DNA of 64,000 nt from Acephala macrosclerotiorum (lineage: Eukaryota; Ascomycota; Leotiomycetes; Helotiales; Mollisiaceae), in assembly GCA_014904845.1 (NCBI GenBank), contig MU119413.1:1-64000 (forward strand), given 5' to 3'. The translations under genes were made by a program, and so were the position numbers. The stretch's first letter is position 1. Each line of letters opens with the position of its first letter. Of this stretch, positions 11,263 through 23,171 are shown piece by piece. Under the pieces are notes generated by a model that worked only from the letters and a program-made list of their open reading frames with translations, searched no databases and was not told where the DNA came from.

Positions 11263-11876
11263 CTTGAATCGTGATCGAAAGTGCAAAGATCAAAAGCTAA
11301 TGATTCTTGCTGTCCTGCCGGAATCTTCGATAATAAGCATTTTTGGAAGCTGAGTTGATGTCTTGGGCGACTATGCTAAGCTTGATATACTCTATTTTGT
11401 ACTACGCACTGCAAGCATTTCTGCGTGCTTCCTGCACCTGTGCTTAATAATGAGATGAGATTTGATTGGAAAGGCAAACGCTGAGAGGATGCGTATATTT
11501 CAAATCTGATATCAAAACAGGAAACCATGATTCTACACACTCGAAGCCCGATGTACAATTGACCACATGATACTGCAACCTCTGGGATTTGTGCAAGTTC
11601 TAATCCCGGCGACACTTGCAGCCTGCAGCTGCGCGGGTAACGGAGGTGATTCACAGTGGAAGCAATTGATTTTCTGCATGCTGACTGAAAGGCGTAATGA
11701 TAATTGCAAGGCATGTAAGCGAACGTTCCCCTTTTGGAAATCGCCACTGAATATCTACGGATGAAGAAACTTTCAACAAATCTACCTGCTAGTATCCTCC
11801 ATATACCTCGAGAAAAACCAACTCAATGAAGGTGTTCCGAATCCGTGGATAAATTGTCTGTTCTCAGCTGCCTTGC
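11263..11876. other. Intergenic, nothing recognised
   Basis: About 600 bases between two gene relics. ORFs on both strands (e.g. 11376-11747 minus) have no motif or family resemblance and no supporting signals. Confidence 0.5.
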
Positions 11877-12878
11877 CTACAAGTCGCCGACAACCCTTTT
11901 GGCCACAGTTCTCAGGTCCTCTTCCTCTAGGCCGAGCAACTTCGCAGCATTATCCTTAATAGCATGATTAGATCCGTCGGCAAACATCCATTGTAGAACA
12001 AACTCCACGAACGCGGTGTCATCACCCCTAGCTAATTTCCCATCGCCAACCTTCTCGAGGTCGGAGCTGGTGACGTTGATGATCTGGAACTTGGTATTCA
12101 TCTCCTCCTCGAACGTCTTCAATACTTCCCTCTGCGTGACAGTGAAAGAAGCAGTAGTCAAGTACTTGTTGGTGGTTCTTCGGATTTCATCAGGACAGCG
12201 GCGATGCATTTCCCGATAAATGGGAGTGTGGTCGGGGAGCAAGGCTCTTTGCCAGAGTCGTAGATCTTTGCCGTTTTGTTCTTGAAGTCAATACCGAAGA
12301 TGCCAACTTTGATACTCTGGGTAAGTTAGTATGCTGCGAGTGCTCATAAGTTTCTCGATTTACCCAGTCGGAAAAGGAACCTGTGGAAAATGCCGTCCAT
12401 GTGAACCACTCATGTTCCTTGGAGAACTGGATGAGGTAGTCAACAGTTTCAGCCTTCGCGCCTAAGATACTTCCGATCTTCGTACCTCGTGCTTCTCGAG
12501 TATCGAGACCAAATTCAGAAGCTATATATCGCTTGACTTTGGCGGCGATGGCGGCATCGATGATTATCTTTTCTGAGCCAGTTGCTACTGTAGCCACGGT
12601 AGAAATGACAGCATCCTGGCCATGAAAAGCACCGATAAGAGCATCAAAAGATTTAAAGTCGGTTCTTGTGACGGTGACTGCGGCAGTAAACGCCGCTGTT
12701 AATTCTCGTCTTGTGATGGCGGTTACGTCGAAGCCAGACTCGAGCAGAGCAGCAATGACAAAGACACCTAGATTTCTAGAGGCCTAAAATCGTTAGCATT
12801 GTAGGTGAATAGGTTTGATGCTAGAATATATAAAGACAAACGTACTCTAATAACTGCGACCTTCTTGAAAGCGGACAT
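11877..12878 (-). pseudogene. NmrA / isoflavone-reductase-like NAD(P)-binding protein, lesioned
   Basis: Three exons: 12878-12846 (MSAFKKVAVIR), 12783-12364 and 12316-11877. The introns are 12784-12845 (GTACGT, CTAAC, TTTTAG) and 12317-12363 (GTAAAT, CTAAC, CAG). The protein follows the NmrA/PCBER pattern: Rossmann start, HGQDAVISTVAT, KRYIASEFG, GKCIAAVLMKSEE, NKYLTTASFTVTQ, ending LRTVAKRVVGDL. A one-base deletion near 12175-12182 breaks the frame between KSEE and TTNKYL. The dinucleotide-binding loop reads IRASRNLG instead of the usual IGASGNLG: two glycines became arginine, both G-to-A. The family binds NADP(H) as a reductase or redox sensor. Likely dead. Confidence 0.8.
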
Positions 12879-13301
12879 AGTGGGCGAAATGAAAGAGAAT
12901 CTTGGCGTAAGGTCAATGTACAAGTGCTTACCAGGTCAAAGTTTTGCGAAAGGACTAGAAACCTAGTTAATAAGAGGCAATTGAACAATTGTATAAGACT
13001 TAATGTTCCTATGAAGACTCGGGCGAGGTCTCGAGGAGCAAAAGATGTTGAAATCATTCTGATAGACTCATATGGGAGCCGAACCCCACCTCGACCATTC
13101 ATAATCAGATCAATCCTCTCTACCGCACCGTGAGATAAATTTCCAACTCGGTGACTTTATGCGGTAAAATATTAGGACGCACACGCCAAAAGAGGTACAA
13201 GGTTGTCCGTGTTGTATAAAATGTCTCCAAGCGAGAATCTCTCGAAATATGAACGATCCCCCATCCGAAACCAAGACAAGACGTGTGTGTTCAGAGAATA
13301 A
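12879..13301. other. Intergenic, nothing recognised
   Basis: Putative upstream region of the NmrA-like relic. Small ORFs on both strands show no family features. Confidence 0.45.
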
Positions 13302-14232
13302 TTACACTCTTCTGTACGCTGGGCACGTAGCAGCCAAGACACTGGCCATGTTTCTCACCACTGAACTCGAGACCGTCCCATTCAACCCTGGCACAAATGT
13401 CCTCACCAGACTACTCCCCAAGACTTCCCTTCCGGCATCGATCGCCTGCGCATACACCCACGCCACGAATGTCGAGCTCGAACACTTCGTCTCGAACAGA
13501 TCTTTTGTCTTCGTTCCTAGCAAGCTCCTCTCCTCTGCCTGAGTTGCTACTTCAAAGAACTTCTAGCTCGTGATCTCAGTTGCTCCATTCCAAGAAGTGC
13601 AGAATGTTGTGCCAGGCAAAGCCGAGGATGCAAACGACCAGAGTATAGGTGTTGAACCTGGAGATCTAACCTAATCTGCTTTGAAGGCACGATAGCTGGA
13701 TGCCACGCCAACCACACTGAATTGTGCTTGCATGACTAATGTTCCGTTTTCAGTGAACTCGGAGATGTAGGGGTTGTTACCCCGGCCGGCGGGGATGTTG
13801 GTGTTATTCACGAGCTGGGTACTGCCTTGGCTTGTTGTCAAGAGCTTGTTCCCGTTGCTGTCGAGTATTTGGTATTCGTGTAGGAGGTTACAAGTCATGG
13901 TTGAGGCGTCGATGGCCATGATCATTGCGGAGGACGAGGATTGGAAGTCTTTCTCGCCATCGTATTCGTTATCGAAGAGAGAAAATGATAGTCGTCGTTT
14001 CGTTTTGGAAGTGAAGGCAAGCGTGATACTGAAATGCGAATCAGAAAGTATTGTTGCTAAAGTTGGAGAACGTGAATTGGTTCATCATACCGTTGAGTCG
14101 CCAGATAATTGAGCCATCGGCCCCGTTGACATAGAAAAGGCCGCAAAGATATTGGCTTGAAATCATGTTATTGCCTGAGTTATCTTTCTCGGCAAAGTTC
14201 AGATTCGCGATATAACTATATTTGCATGGCAA
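13302..14232 (-). pseudogene. Arylsulfotransferase (ASST-like) pseudogene
   Basis: Resembles the C-terminal two thirds of fungal arylsulfotransferase-family proteins: NGADGSIIWRLNG, FTFSN, SLFDNEYDG, LLTTSQGSTQLV, NPYISEFTENGTLVMQAQF, YRAFK, TSWNGATEI, ending near VRTFVPGLNG. Three in-frame stops sit where tryptophan is expected: TGA at 14041-14043, TAG at 13671-13673, TAG at 13563-13565. A one-base insertion lies in the T-run near 13971-13985. Apart from these the reading is continuous to 13302. The N-terminal part is missing upstream of 14232. The TAG changes are CCA to CTA on the other strand, as RIP would give. Confidence 0.8.
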
Positions 14233-14698
14233 GAGGAATATGCAAATGGAGGAGGTGGGAGCATCGATATATCTTTCAACTTTAATTAAAGGCAGGTCTT
14301 GAGTATCAACTTGCGGGTTGAACAGGTTTGAGGGGTGCTAAGGAGCTAGGTTGAGAGGTGCTAAAGAATTAAATTCAAATTTGAAACGTTAAATAATTGT
14401 AAGGATTCAAACGGTATTAATAAAGGAATTAAAAGTAGGAAAATTATATTTGAAAGAGTTATTATTATCCTGAAATAAGAGTATGAGAAAGGCCGCCTTA
14501 TAACCTGCCGCTAATGCAATATTAAACCTCCACCAGTCCTCCCTCGCCGACCCCCCGCCCGACCCTTTATACCTTAGGGTTCAAACCTGACGGCTTACAG
14601 GGCCTATGGCCCATCGGCATAGTCCGTGATATCTTCCTTCAAAATAAGAAAATCCCATTATATAATAGTCAAATTATAGCATTGGCAGTCCTCCCATA
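14233..14698. other. Intergenic, nothing recognised
   Basis: Moderately AT-rich DNA with a short GC-rich patch near 14530-14630. The missing N-terminus of the arylsulfotransferase relic is not visible here. Confidence 0.45.
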
Positions 14699-16280
14699 CT
14701 ACATAATATGAGGAAAATTAGTTGCCCAAGTCGATAAATAAGCGCTTGGAGGAAGAAAACAAAGGGACCTAAAAATCTCAACAAGTAAAAACAAGCGTGA
14801 TATAATATACAAAAGGCCTAAAGCGGGGGATATATGGTATAATATCAGCAAAGGGATTCGTTGAGCGTTGGGGAGGCTATTCTCGTCCAAGAGTTCATCC
14901 TTTTTAACGGGAGGATATCTTTTTCTGAGATATCGTTGACATAAGGCTCTGGCTTGGAAAACCAGAGGCAAGGCAGTCACACATATACTCGTGTATCTCC
15001 AGAGAACTAATTCGAGATGGGTTGGGAACGCAAAATTCCACGCCGCGACGTGGATTCCACCGAATAGAATTGCGCCCGCAGACCCAACAATGGAGGCCAT
15101 GATACCGATCTTAATACCAATCTCTTCTTTACCGGTTTTTTCGATAACTCCGGGTGCCTCGTCGTTTCTGAATCGAGACCTTAATGGAGTAGTTGGAGTT
15201 CGAATGGGCCTCCTAGGGTTCCATATGAATTTCACAATACTTAGGTATTCACTTCGGGTGATATCATCTTTAACACCTTTTTGGTATTGCTGGATAGTTG
15301 CGGCTGTTCGATCGTTCCTTGGCTTTGTCAATCTTAGGATAGTGGCGGTTGTTCGAACATTTTTTTGGCTTTGTCCAGCCTAAGAGGTATATAATAACTG
15401 CGCATGCTGCAAACGCTATTGTTGCGAGCTCAAGCTGGGAGATAGTGATTCGTTTAACAGCGCGGGTGATTATTTGCACTATTGACCATGTGAGCTGGGC
15501 GATAGCGATAGCTTTGACGAGGCCATCCTCTTTGGATCTGTCTTGCAACTCTTCTTGAGTAAAATTGGGTAATTTAAGAAGGGTCTTGCTCTGCAGGAGT
15601 TTGAGAATCATGTTGGCGTCGACATGGCATAGTAGGCCTGGTTCAGGATCTCTCTGGGCTGGTTCAGGATCCTTATCTCTCTGGGCTTCTCGGATCGAGA
15701 AGCTTCGCTCTTCAACCTCGTCTGCTTGATAAACAACCTGGAAACGCCCTTCATCCTCCTTTTCCTCGCCCTTAGCGCTTCGTGGTTGAGCGACATTCTC
15801 CCCAAGCTCACTTCGTACAACGAAGAATCCCATATTAGCGAAATACATGTGAGTTAGCGTCCAAGGGACTTTATCCCTAGCCGCAAAGTCCTCAAACTCC
15901 TTCAGCTTCGCCTTCGCCCAAGCATGGTCAAGGAAAGCTTTCCCTATCACTACTTCGGGTGCAAGCACAGTAATGACCATCCATTTGATAGTGGGGAATG
16001 CACCTTTCAACCGCCATTTCCAGTCACCTAGCCGTCCGCTGTCGCGTCTCTCACGTTGTTCTGGCACATTGAGATGCTGGACGGTCCAAGTTCAGGCAAT
16101 TATTGTGAAAAGGCAACTCCATAGTATATCAAGGGTTCCCCGAGTGTCTGGCGACGAGACGAAGGAGGTGCCGGTAAAGTTCACGGGTTTCGTGCAAGTG
16201 GATTCAAATTTTTGGTACGCACAAGCCGTGGATGCCAAGACAAATAGGAGGCAGCCTTGGTAGCAGGAAAAGTATGCCAT
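14699..16280 (-). pseudogene. Multi-spanning membrane protein, paralogue of the 57.8-59.2 kb gene, lesioned
   Basis: ~527 codons in one exon. It starts MAYFSCYQGCLLFVLAST (signal peptide-like), then DTRGTLDILWSCLF and TWTVQHLNVPE, a cytosolic stretch with FFVVRSELG, a helix around ITISQLELATIAFAACAV, and membrane segments near IGIMASIVGSAGAILFGG and LLILYHISPALGLLYIIS. This is a widespread uncharacterised ascomycete family. Two lesions: TGA where a cysteine codon is expected (FTIIA-stop-TWTVQHL, near 16068-16070), and one extra A in a 7-A run near 15358 that shifts the frame after GWTKPK. A 45-base near-tandem duplication (DKAK/TKPR repeat) lies at the shift. The homopolymer indel could be a sequencing error; the TGA is harder to excuse. 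Confidence 0.75.
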
Positions 16281-17507
16281 TTTTAAGGCATCGAGGAGCG
16301 GTAGCTTAGAGTTCGTGAGGGTGAAAGGCGAAAATGATTCGATGGTTGAGAGCGATGGTTGTTTCGAGGAGGGCAGATACGATGCTGGCTGATGTCAAGA
16401 GTTGTGATTGTATCTTATCGAGTTGAGCAGACAGACTGAATGTAGGGGAAAGAGCCAGAGTGAGTAGTGTGAAGACCTGCTATGAATTCCGAAGGGCCCA
16501 TACCTAATGTGCCCCTAATAAGAAATTGGCAATCCTCTTTCCTTCCCGTTTACAGAAACCTAAGAAGATAATAAATGCCCGCGTGTCAAGCGTGCAGCAA
16601 GAAAATTACGATCATTTGTCGGGACGTTTTTAACGATAGTTTGTGTTACCATGAGTCAGCCAGCCTTCTTTACTCCTTTTATGTGGCGAGTTCTAATAGC
16701 CCATGTTTTACTAACAATTCATGCACTAGTACAACTAGCCAGTGCATCCGCCAGCTGTACCAATAGTTGATTAGTAACTTTAACAAGGGTAGTAACGGTC
16801 AATGCATCCCTCCGATATAGGAACGTGGACGTATCCCATTCTACGTGTAGTCACGGACATTAAAAGGTCAATTTCCGATTATTGAGATTGACGAGCTTGC
16901 GAGGGAGACTCTTCCAAGGGAGTCGCAAGAAGACAAATGCAGAGAGCGGACTTTAGCTACCGGAATAACAGACAAGCCTTGGCTAGCGCGTCTGGCTACG
17001 GTCTAAAACCCCGAAGGGTGAAGAGAGAGGAGCGAGGTCCGGCGATTCAGAGTGCTATGGCTGCCATAAGTGTTGTAAATACTTTCTGGAGAAGTCTGAG
17101 CGCGATCGAGTGAGCGCCATTCGAAAAGAACCTAGATGTCGTTCTCTTGAAAAATCCCTCTACAGTCCATTCATACGGCTGATCCAGACCAAAACCAGAG
17201 AGATCATACTGGCTTAGTTGAAATATTGTCGAGATAGCAGTACCGCCTTCGAGAACCGTGAACTTGTGAATATCGTTCGGTGCTCGCGTTTGGCAAAGCA
17301 TGTAAGTGGCCGGATCTCGAATACATGATTCGCTATATTAAGCGCTGGTGGATCGTGGCGCATGCAAAGCAGACCTCGTATGAAACAAACATGAGAATAG
17401 AGATGAACTTACAAAAATATTCACTTCTAATCTCCGAACTGGAATGCGAGATGACTGTTTGGTAAACCCCCGAAGTATTCGCTGTGCTTCCATCATAGGA
17501 CTCCACG
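16281..17507. other. Intergenic with weak minus-strand ORFs
   Basis: About 1.2 kb. Minus-strand ORFs at 17047-17301 and 17333-17638 could be exons joined through a GTAAGT donor near 17412, but I recognise no protein and the region opposes the start of the NLR relic. No repeats seen. Confidence 0.4.
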
Positions 17508-19505
17508 ATGGCGGAAGCAATCGGGATCGCATCTGGAATCGCTGGGCTGCTCAACCTCACAATAATAGTTGTAATATCAGCTATCAAAACGTATCGAACG
17601 CTCGTAGCGCATCCAAAAGCATTTCGGCCTGCCTCCAAGAGTTGGCGAGTCTCAAAACTCTGCTAATAAAACTGGATGAGATAGCACACAGTCTAGACAC
17701 AGTGGAAATATTCAGGGAATGCTCTCTAGCCTTTCTCTCAATGACTAGTATTGGCCAATGCCAGATGGTTCTAGACCAGCTTTATTCAAAGCTACGGAGG
17801 CAAAATACTGGAAATCTACTTTTATCACACTTGAACCGATTATAATGGCTATTTGCAGAGGTAGAAACTCGCCGGCTTGACGAAACAATACACAGACATC
17901 GGAGTACTTTCGAGACGATCTTATCTGCTAACGAATTGTAAGACTACCATCATCTAGGCTGTAGAAGACGCAAGCTAAATATTTAAGTACGGTTGGAGCT
18001 ATGACGCTACAAGAAGTCAAAGGCCTGAAGCAAAACTTTCGAGGTATGAATTGTAATACCAAGCCTTTAAAGTGGCTTAGTCTGACCGAAATAGCTTAAT
18101 AGAAGAAAAGACGAAAATATTTTGAATTAGCTTTCACTATCAAATGTTGAAAAAAAAAGAAAGAAAGAAAAAGAAAAGAAAGACGCTTTTGCAACGCATT
18201 AAGCAAATACCGGACTATGGTTGCTGAATAGTTGCAAATTCCAGCAATGGCAAGATGGATCTGATTTAGTTCTTCGGTGTCATGGAGATCGTGAGTGCAA
18301 TTCTTCCTCTAGGGAATGAGTGAACTGAATCCTGTATTAATATCAAATATAGCGGGGGTGGGAAAACGGCCATGACGTATGTTAAGAATATTCTAGTCAT
18401 TCTGATATGTGGCTGACCTATAGAATTGCTAGATCAATTGTTGTGAATCACATATCAAGTATCTTCTCAAGCAAAAATGTCGGAATTGTATATCTATCAA
18501 GGCCAAACGGTTTAGAACCCGGAAAACCTCACAGCAAGTCTTGTCAAGCAATTAGCTAGAAAACAAGGAGTTATGCCTCCTCGATTGGAGAAACATTATA
18601 ACAAGTTCTCTAGAGGAGCAAGCGTCTGGATTTGAAGGAACTCACTGCATTACTATTGCCACTCTCCGGTTCCTTTTTACAAACATCTATTGCGGCCAAC
18701 GCGCTAGACGAATGTGAGTCTACGTACACAGAAAACAATTCTTGTCTATACTTCAAGCGATGGAGGATGCACATATCAAACTTTTAATTACAAGCCGCTC
18801 TCATCCTCCCGACATCCGAAGGGCGTTCAATAGAAAGCCCCAGTTAAATATAGTGGCGACTGAAAAAGATATCCGGGAGTACTTGGCAAGCAAGCTTGAC
18901 GATGATTATGAACTTGCTGGTTTTATCGGCCCTGACTTGAGAGATAACATTCTGTCAAACAAGCAATATGTGCGGCATGTAAGTTTGATTCTTAAATCAT
19001 ATCTACTGTCAATTTTATTACTAATGATATAATCTTCATAGGTTTTTACTCGCTTTTCTACATATCGAGAGCTTCCGTGATTCAACAACCATCAAGGAGA
19101 TTCGACATGCACTCAAGGCAATGCCAACTAAGTTGACTGATACGTACGACAAAGCAATTGAAAGAATACAACAGCAGCCAAGACTCCATGTTACCCTCGC
19201 ACTGCGTGTCTTATCCTAGATTGCGTGTGCTAGAAGACGACTACTTGTTGAAGAACTACGCCACAGGCTTGCGGTTGAATTTGGCGAACCACTTTTGGAT
19301 CGTGAGAATCTATGCGACGCAAGGCCAATAGTTATGATGTGTGGCGGGCTTGTAACCATTGACAGCGAAAGCAACACAATTCGCCTCACACTTTACGGCC
19401 CGGGAATACTTTCGGGGCCTGACCTCCAACCTGCTCGCTAATGCCGAGGTGGAAATTTCCAGGGCCTGTTTGACATATTTGCTCTTTGATGCATTTGACA
19501 TTAGA
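17508..19505 (+). pseudogene. NACHT/ankyrin-type NLR pseudogene
   Basis: The start MAEAIGIASGIAGLLNLTII is typical of the N-terminal domain of fungal NLR-like NTPases. A frameshift near 17570-17600 moves the continuation to another frame (SASKSISACLQELASLKTLL, HSLDTVEIF). A P-loop-like GGGKTAMT is near 18354-18378, SLVKQLARKQG near 18540, a Walker-B-like ALDECE near 18700, LLITSRSHPPDIRRAF near 18783, and LTDTYDKAIERIQQQ near 19135. Stops and frame changes occur throughout, e.g. TAG for Trp after RVLS near 19217. Intact members sense non-self and trigger programmed cell death; this copy is dead. Its end runs directly into an aminotransferase relic. Confidence 0.8.
18148..18185. repeat. GAAA-rich microsatellite
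   Basis: A run of A's leading into irregular GAAA/GAAAA repeats inside the NLR relic, non-coding in all frames. Confidence 0.8.
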
Positions 19506-19507
19506 AC

Positions 19508-20412
19508 GTGCGAGGCTTGAGGCTCGTCTGGGACTTGGAAAGGAACAAAATCATCGACTTCCTGTCGTCGTTCTCAGTTTTCAATCAAGGTCACTGTCAT
19601 CCACGAATTGTTCAGGCGATGACTGAACAGTGTCAGAAGTGCACGATTGTTTCCAGAGAATTTTATAATGAGTATTATCCTATTCTTTACAGGCGGCTCT
19701 GTGAGTTGAGTGTTTGTCTGAGTCTCCGAAATAAGTGTTGGGGCTGATGAAAGACAGCTTCTTGGCTTTGACATGGGTTTTGCCATGAACAAGAGCTCCG
19801 AAGGCACAGATATTGGGATCAAGATTGCGAGAAACAGGAATACAATGTCAAAGGGATCGAGAAGGATCAAGTCCTCTTCATTGCATGCTTGGGGAACGAC
19901 AATGGCAAGATTTTGGGCCCACTTTCTGCCCCAAACAATGAAAAGATCCAGGCAGGTAAACAGCCCCATACTAGGGGAAGTATCTATCTCACATCTGCTC
20001 CAGATTTCGGACCGTGTTTTCCAGTTGTTGGTCCCGACTTCCCAGGATGAACCGTCCGCTTCAACAATCTCGAAGACTTGGAAAATCTTGTTTAAAGAGC
20101 GAGGCCACCGAATCTGCGCTCTCATAGTAGAGTGCGTTCAAGGCTACGCTGGCTGTCTCCCCGCAGACGAAGGCTACATTGAAGCCGTATTTGACTTGTG
20201 CAAGAAACACAACATTCTCTTCATCGCGGATAAAATTCAGAGTGGTTTTGGAAGAGCGGGGTATTTGATGGCGTATTTGATGGCGTATTTGATGGAGGGG
20301 ATTTTTCTAGGTATGTGGATTTTGGGGGAAGGCGTTGACCGGTGAGGTGTATATGACGAGTATGGTGTTGGGGAGTCGGGAGCTTGTAGGGCAGTTGAGA
20401 CCTAGAGAGTGA
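19508..20412 (+). pseudogene. Ornithine aminotransferase pseudogene
   Basis: Matches class-III PLP-dependent ornithine aminotransferases: RGLRLVWDLERNKIIDFLSS, FNQGHCHPRIVQAMTEQC, IVSREFYNEYYP; in another frame VKGIEKDQVLFI and LSAPNNEKIQAG; then ICALIVECVQGYAGCLPADE, IEAVFDLCKKHNILFIAD and SMVLGSRELVGQL. At least three frame changes and a stop at 20410-20412 cut it off before the C-terminal third. The PLP motif ADEIQxG reads ADKIQSG (Glu to Lys, G-to-A). Its 5' end is missing and abuts the NLR relic. The enzyme makes glutamate semialdehyde from ornithine in arginine catabolism; this copy is inactive. Confidence 0.85.
20261..20296. repeat. Triplicated 12-base unit in the aminotransferase relic
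   Basis: GCGTATTTGATG occurs three times in a row (first copy one base different), encoding the repeated tetrapeptide LMAY. It replaces part of the normal sequence after FGRAGYLMAY. Typical of replication slippage in an unconstrained gene. Confidence 0.9.
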
Positions 20413-21731
20413 AGACCCCTTCTACTAGAAGGAATTACTGAGCTGAGAAGAATATAGGCATAGTTCGGCTTTCTCGGGTAATTTATTAGCATGTGTAGTG
20501 GCATTGAAAGTACGTCATCGACGGTTCCAGGCCGATTAAGATGCTTAAGATTGCTGCTACTTTTATGATGATTTGAGTGTTTATGGTGGGTTTGGGGGCG
20601 TCGTGCTTGCTCGTGCGGAGGGGAAGCATTTGATGGAGGTATTGGAGCCGAAGAATTGGGATTTGATCTTGCAGGGTCACGGGTGTGGCCATCTCCAGCT
20701 TTCTTCTATCTCCTGCTGATGAACTCATCCTTTTGACATGCGGACCCAATCCCACCGAAGCAGCAGCATATTTCATCACTCTTGAACGGGCTTGCCAAAC
20801 TCAACTTCTGGCTGGGGTATCAGCTGCGAGCTGAGTTGGGAAGGATTTCGTAGGGAAGGGAGAAGCTGAGTATACTGCTGGATGGCTGAGCACCAAAGAG
20901 GTGATACATGTAGTTCCAACCCGAGTTTGAGATGGTGGTTAAGGAGACGAATGGGGAGTTTTTGAAATAGGCACATGTTAACTGACTTACCTTTCAAATC
21001 CTGCTGCCATTCACACATGTCACAGATTCTTGTTATTCCGAGCAGTTTGAAAGCGTCCCCACTCATACCTAGATGGTAACACTTCCAGGAAATCGAGCGA
21101 CAGCATCAGAAGGTTCCTAGCCGAGACACGTTGCTGTAATTCATTTCTCATTATTCTGAAAGTCTGAATGCTTCCCAGATGTCTTCAGGTAGATATTCAC
21201 CGTCTTTCAGTCTCTCGACACCTACTTTGGCTGTTTTGGGAATAAGAGAGGGCGTGTGGAGTTGGAATTGGGTTATGGTGTCACGTGAGTATACCCCTAA
21301 ATTGGCCGAGAGCGGCAACAAGGACAGAAATCCTCCCGCTAACGTTGTACCACATTATTCTCTATACTTTCGCAACGCCTTCTACTTCTAGATCATCGAG
21401 TTCCCAATTCTTTCAAATCTCACATCACGTGTTCAATATTTCATCCCATGTTGCATATTTAGGTAGTTGCCAAGAGCTCTAGCCCTGAATGCTGCGCCGC
21501 ACCTTAACTCTATTCAGACCCACCACCTATTATCCGACGCATCACGAGTGGCGATACGAGCTAAATATCGGTAAGCTTACCGTATGCAGGTACTGTGCCT
21601 TCAAAGAGATTGGATCAGACAGCGCCAAAGAAAATAGAGTCACATTCGGAGAAATCGGAACGCGGGCTGAGAAAAAATATTAAAAGCGAGTCCCCTCTCC
21701 TCTTGGCATCATCAATTCGCAAGCTTTCAAC
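20413..21731. other. Intergenic, nothing recognised
   Basis: About 1.3 kb between the aminotransferase relic and the protease. Overlapping minus-strand ORFs at 20486-20779 and 20776-21066 show no motif I can name. The last ~60 bases before 21732 are the protease leader region. Confidence 0.45.
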
Positions 21732-23171
21732 ATGAAGATCCTCACTTTGCTTGCCCTCACTAAGGTCATTTCCGCCAATGAACTTTTCAATCGTTCACCT
21801 GTTCCTGGCGTCCTCTCGCTCCCCTTTTCCCACAGCTCTAAGCTTGGTAAGCGCGACGCGTTTGTTGATCTAGCTTTTGGAGCCACACAAGCCAATTACA
21901 TTGTCAATATCACTGTTGGCACACCTGCTCAGCCAATCACCTTGAGTCTCGACACTGGAAGTAGCGACACCATTCTGCGGACCTCAGAATCCGCTTTCTG
22001 CACAACAAATGCTGGATTCTGTCCAGGTGTTGGAAACTGTAAGCGAAAGCGAATCTCGGATGAGAGACCTCCAAATGACAATTAGACAGACAACGCGAAC
22101 AAGTCATCCACATACAAATACATCGCCAGCAACTTCACCAGCAACTTCGGTTTCGCAACCCAAGGACAAGGAAGCGGCGCAAGCGGAGATGTCGCAACAG
22201 ATACTTTCAATGTTGCCGGAGCCACTCTCAAGAATCAGCAATTCGCTGTTGTGTATGGAAATGCTTCCATCGCACTCAGTATTCTCGGCCTAGGCTACGC
22301 GGCAGGCGAGAACCAAGTCAACACGAACCCTCCACAAAAACCATACAACAACTTCCCTCTTGCACTCGCCGCATCGGGAGCCACCAACCTCGCGGCATTC
22401 TCTCTTTGGAAAGACGCAGCAGATAGCCACAATGGACAGGTTCTGTTCGGAGGTCTTGACACAGCAAAGTACACTGGCAGCTTAACGACTCTTGACACAC
22501 AGATTCGATCGGGTTTCCAGACCCAAATTGCTTTCGACGTCCTCGTTAATAGCGTTGGACTATCAGGAAACTCCTCTTTCCCAAAGGCTTCGAATGGATC
22601 TGTGCCAGCTGTCTTGGATTGTGGAACGTCATACACAATCCTGCCTGATGATTGGGTGACACCCATCCACGACTTCTTCAACGTCAAGTACTTCCAAGCC
22701 AATGACACCGCATACGTTGACTGCAGTCTGCAAAACTCACCTTACACTGTAGATTTTATGTTCGGAGGTCTCACTATCTCCGTTCCGATCAAGATCATGG
22801 TCTCACTTCGAGCTGTCAATCCCAACATCTGCTCTTTCGGTATCGTTCCTGCTGGGACAAGAAATGCATTGTTGGGAGACAATTTCTTGAGCAGCAGCTA
22901 TACGGTCTTTGATTTGACGAACAACGAGATCTCGTTGGCGAATAGGGATTTTACGTCGACGTCGGATAGTATTCAGGCAATCCCCAAGGGAGGAGTGAAG
23001 AGCATTGGGTCTGGGACAACGGGGTCGACATCGACGGGTACGGGTACGGCGACGGGGACTGCAAGTACGGCGACTAATACGAAGAAGGGGGCTGCTTTGG
23101 CTCTTGGAGTATCTGGGTTTGGAGTTGCTGCTTCGTTTTTCAGCATGCTAGTCTTCGCGTTGCTGTCTTAG
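21732..23171 (+). CDS. Secreted, probably GPI-anchored aspartic protease (A1 family)
   Basis: Two exons, 21732-22038 and 22090-23171 (51-bp intron, GTAAGC..ACAG), giving 462 residues. The first ~16 residues form a signal peptide (MKILTLLALTKVISA), then a propeptide ending in a Kex2-like KR. The first active site is DTGSSD (~residue 76), the second DCGTSY (~280; Cys in place of the usual Ser/Thr after Asp). A Ser/Thr/Gly-rich linker and a hydrophobic C-terminus (LGVSGFGVAASFFSMLVF) suggest GPI attachment, as in yapsin/OPSB-type proteases, which act at the wall or surface. No lesions, unlike the upstream genes. The 3' end and downstream DNA are partly duplicated at 25.6-26.0 kb. Confidence 0.9.
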
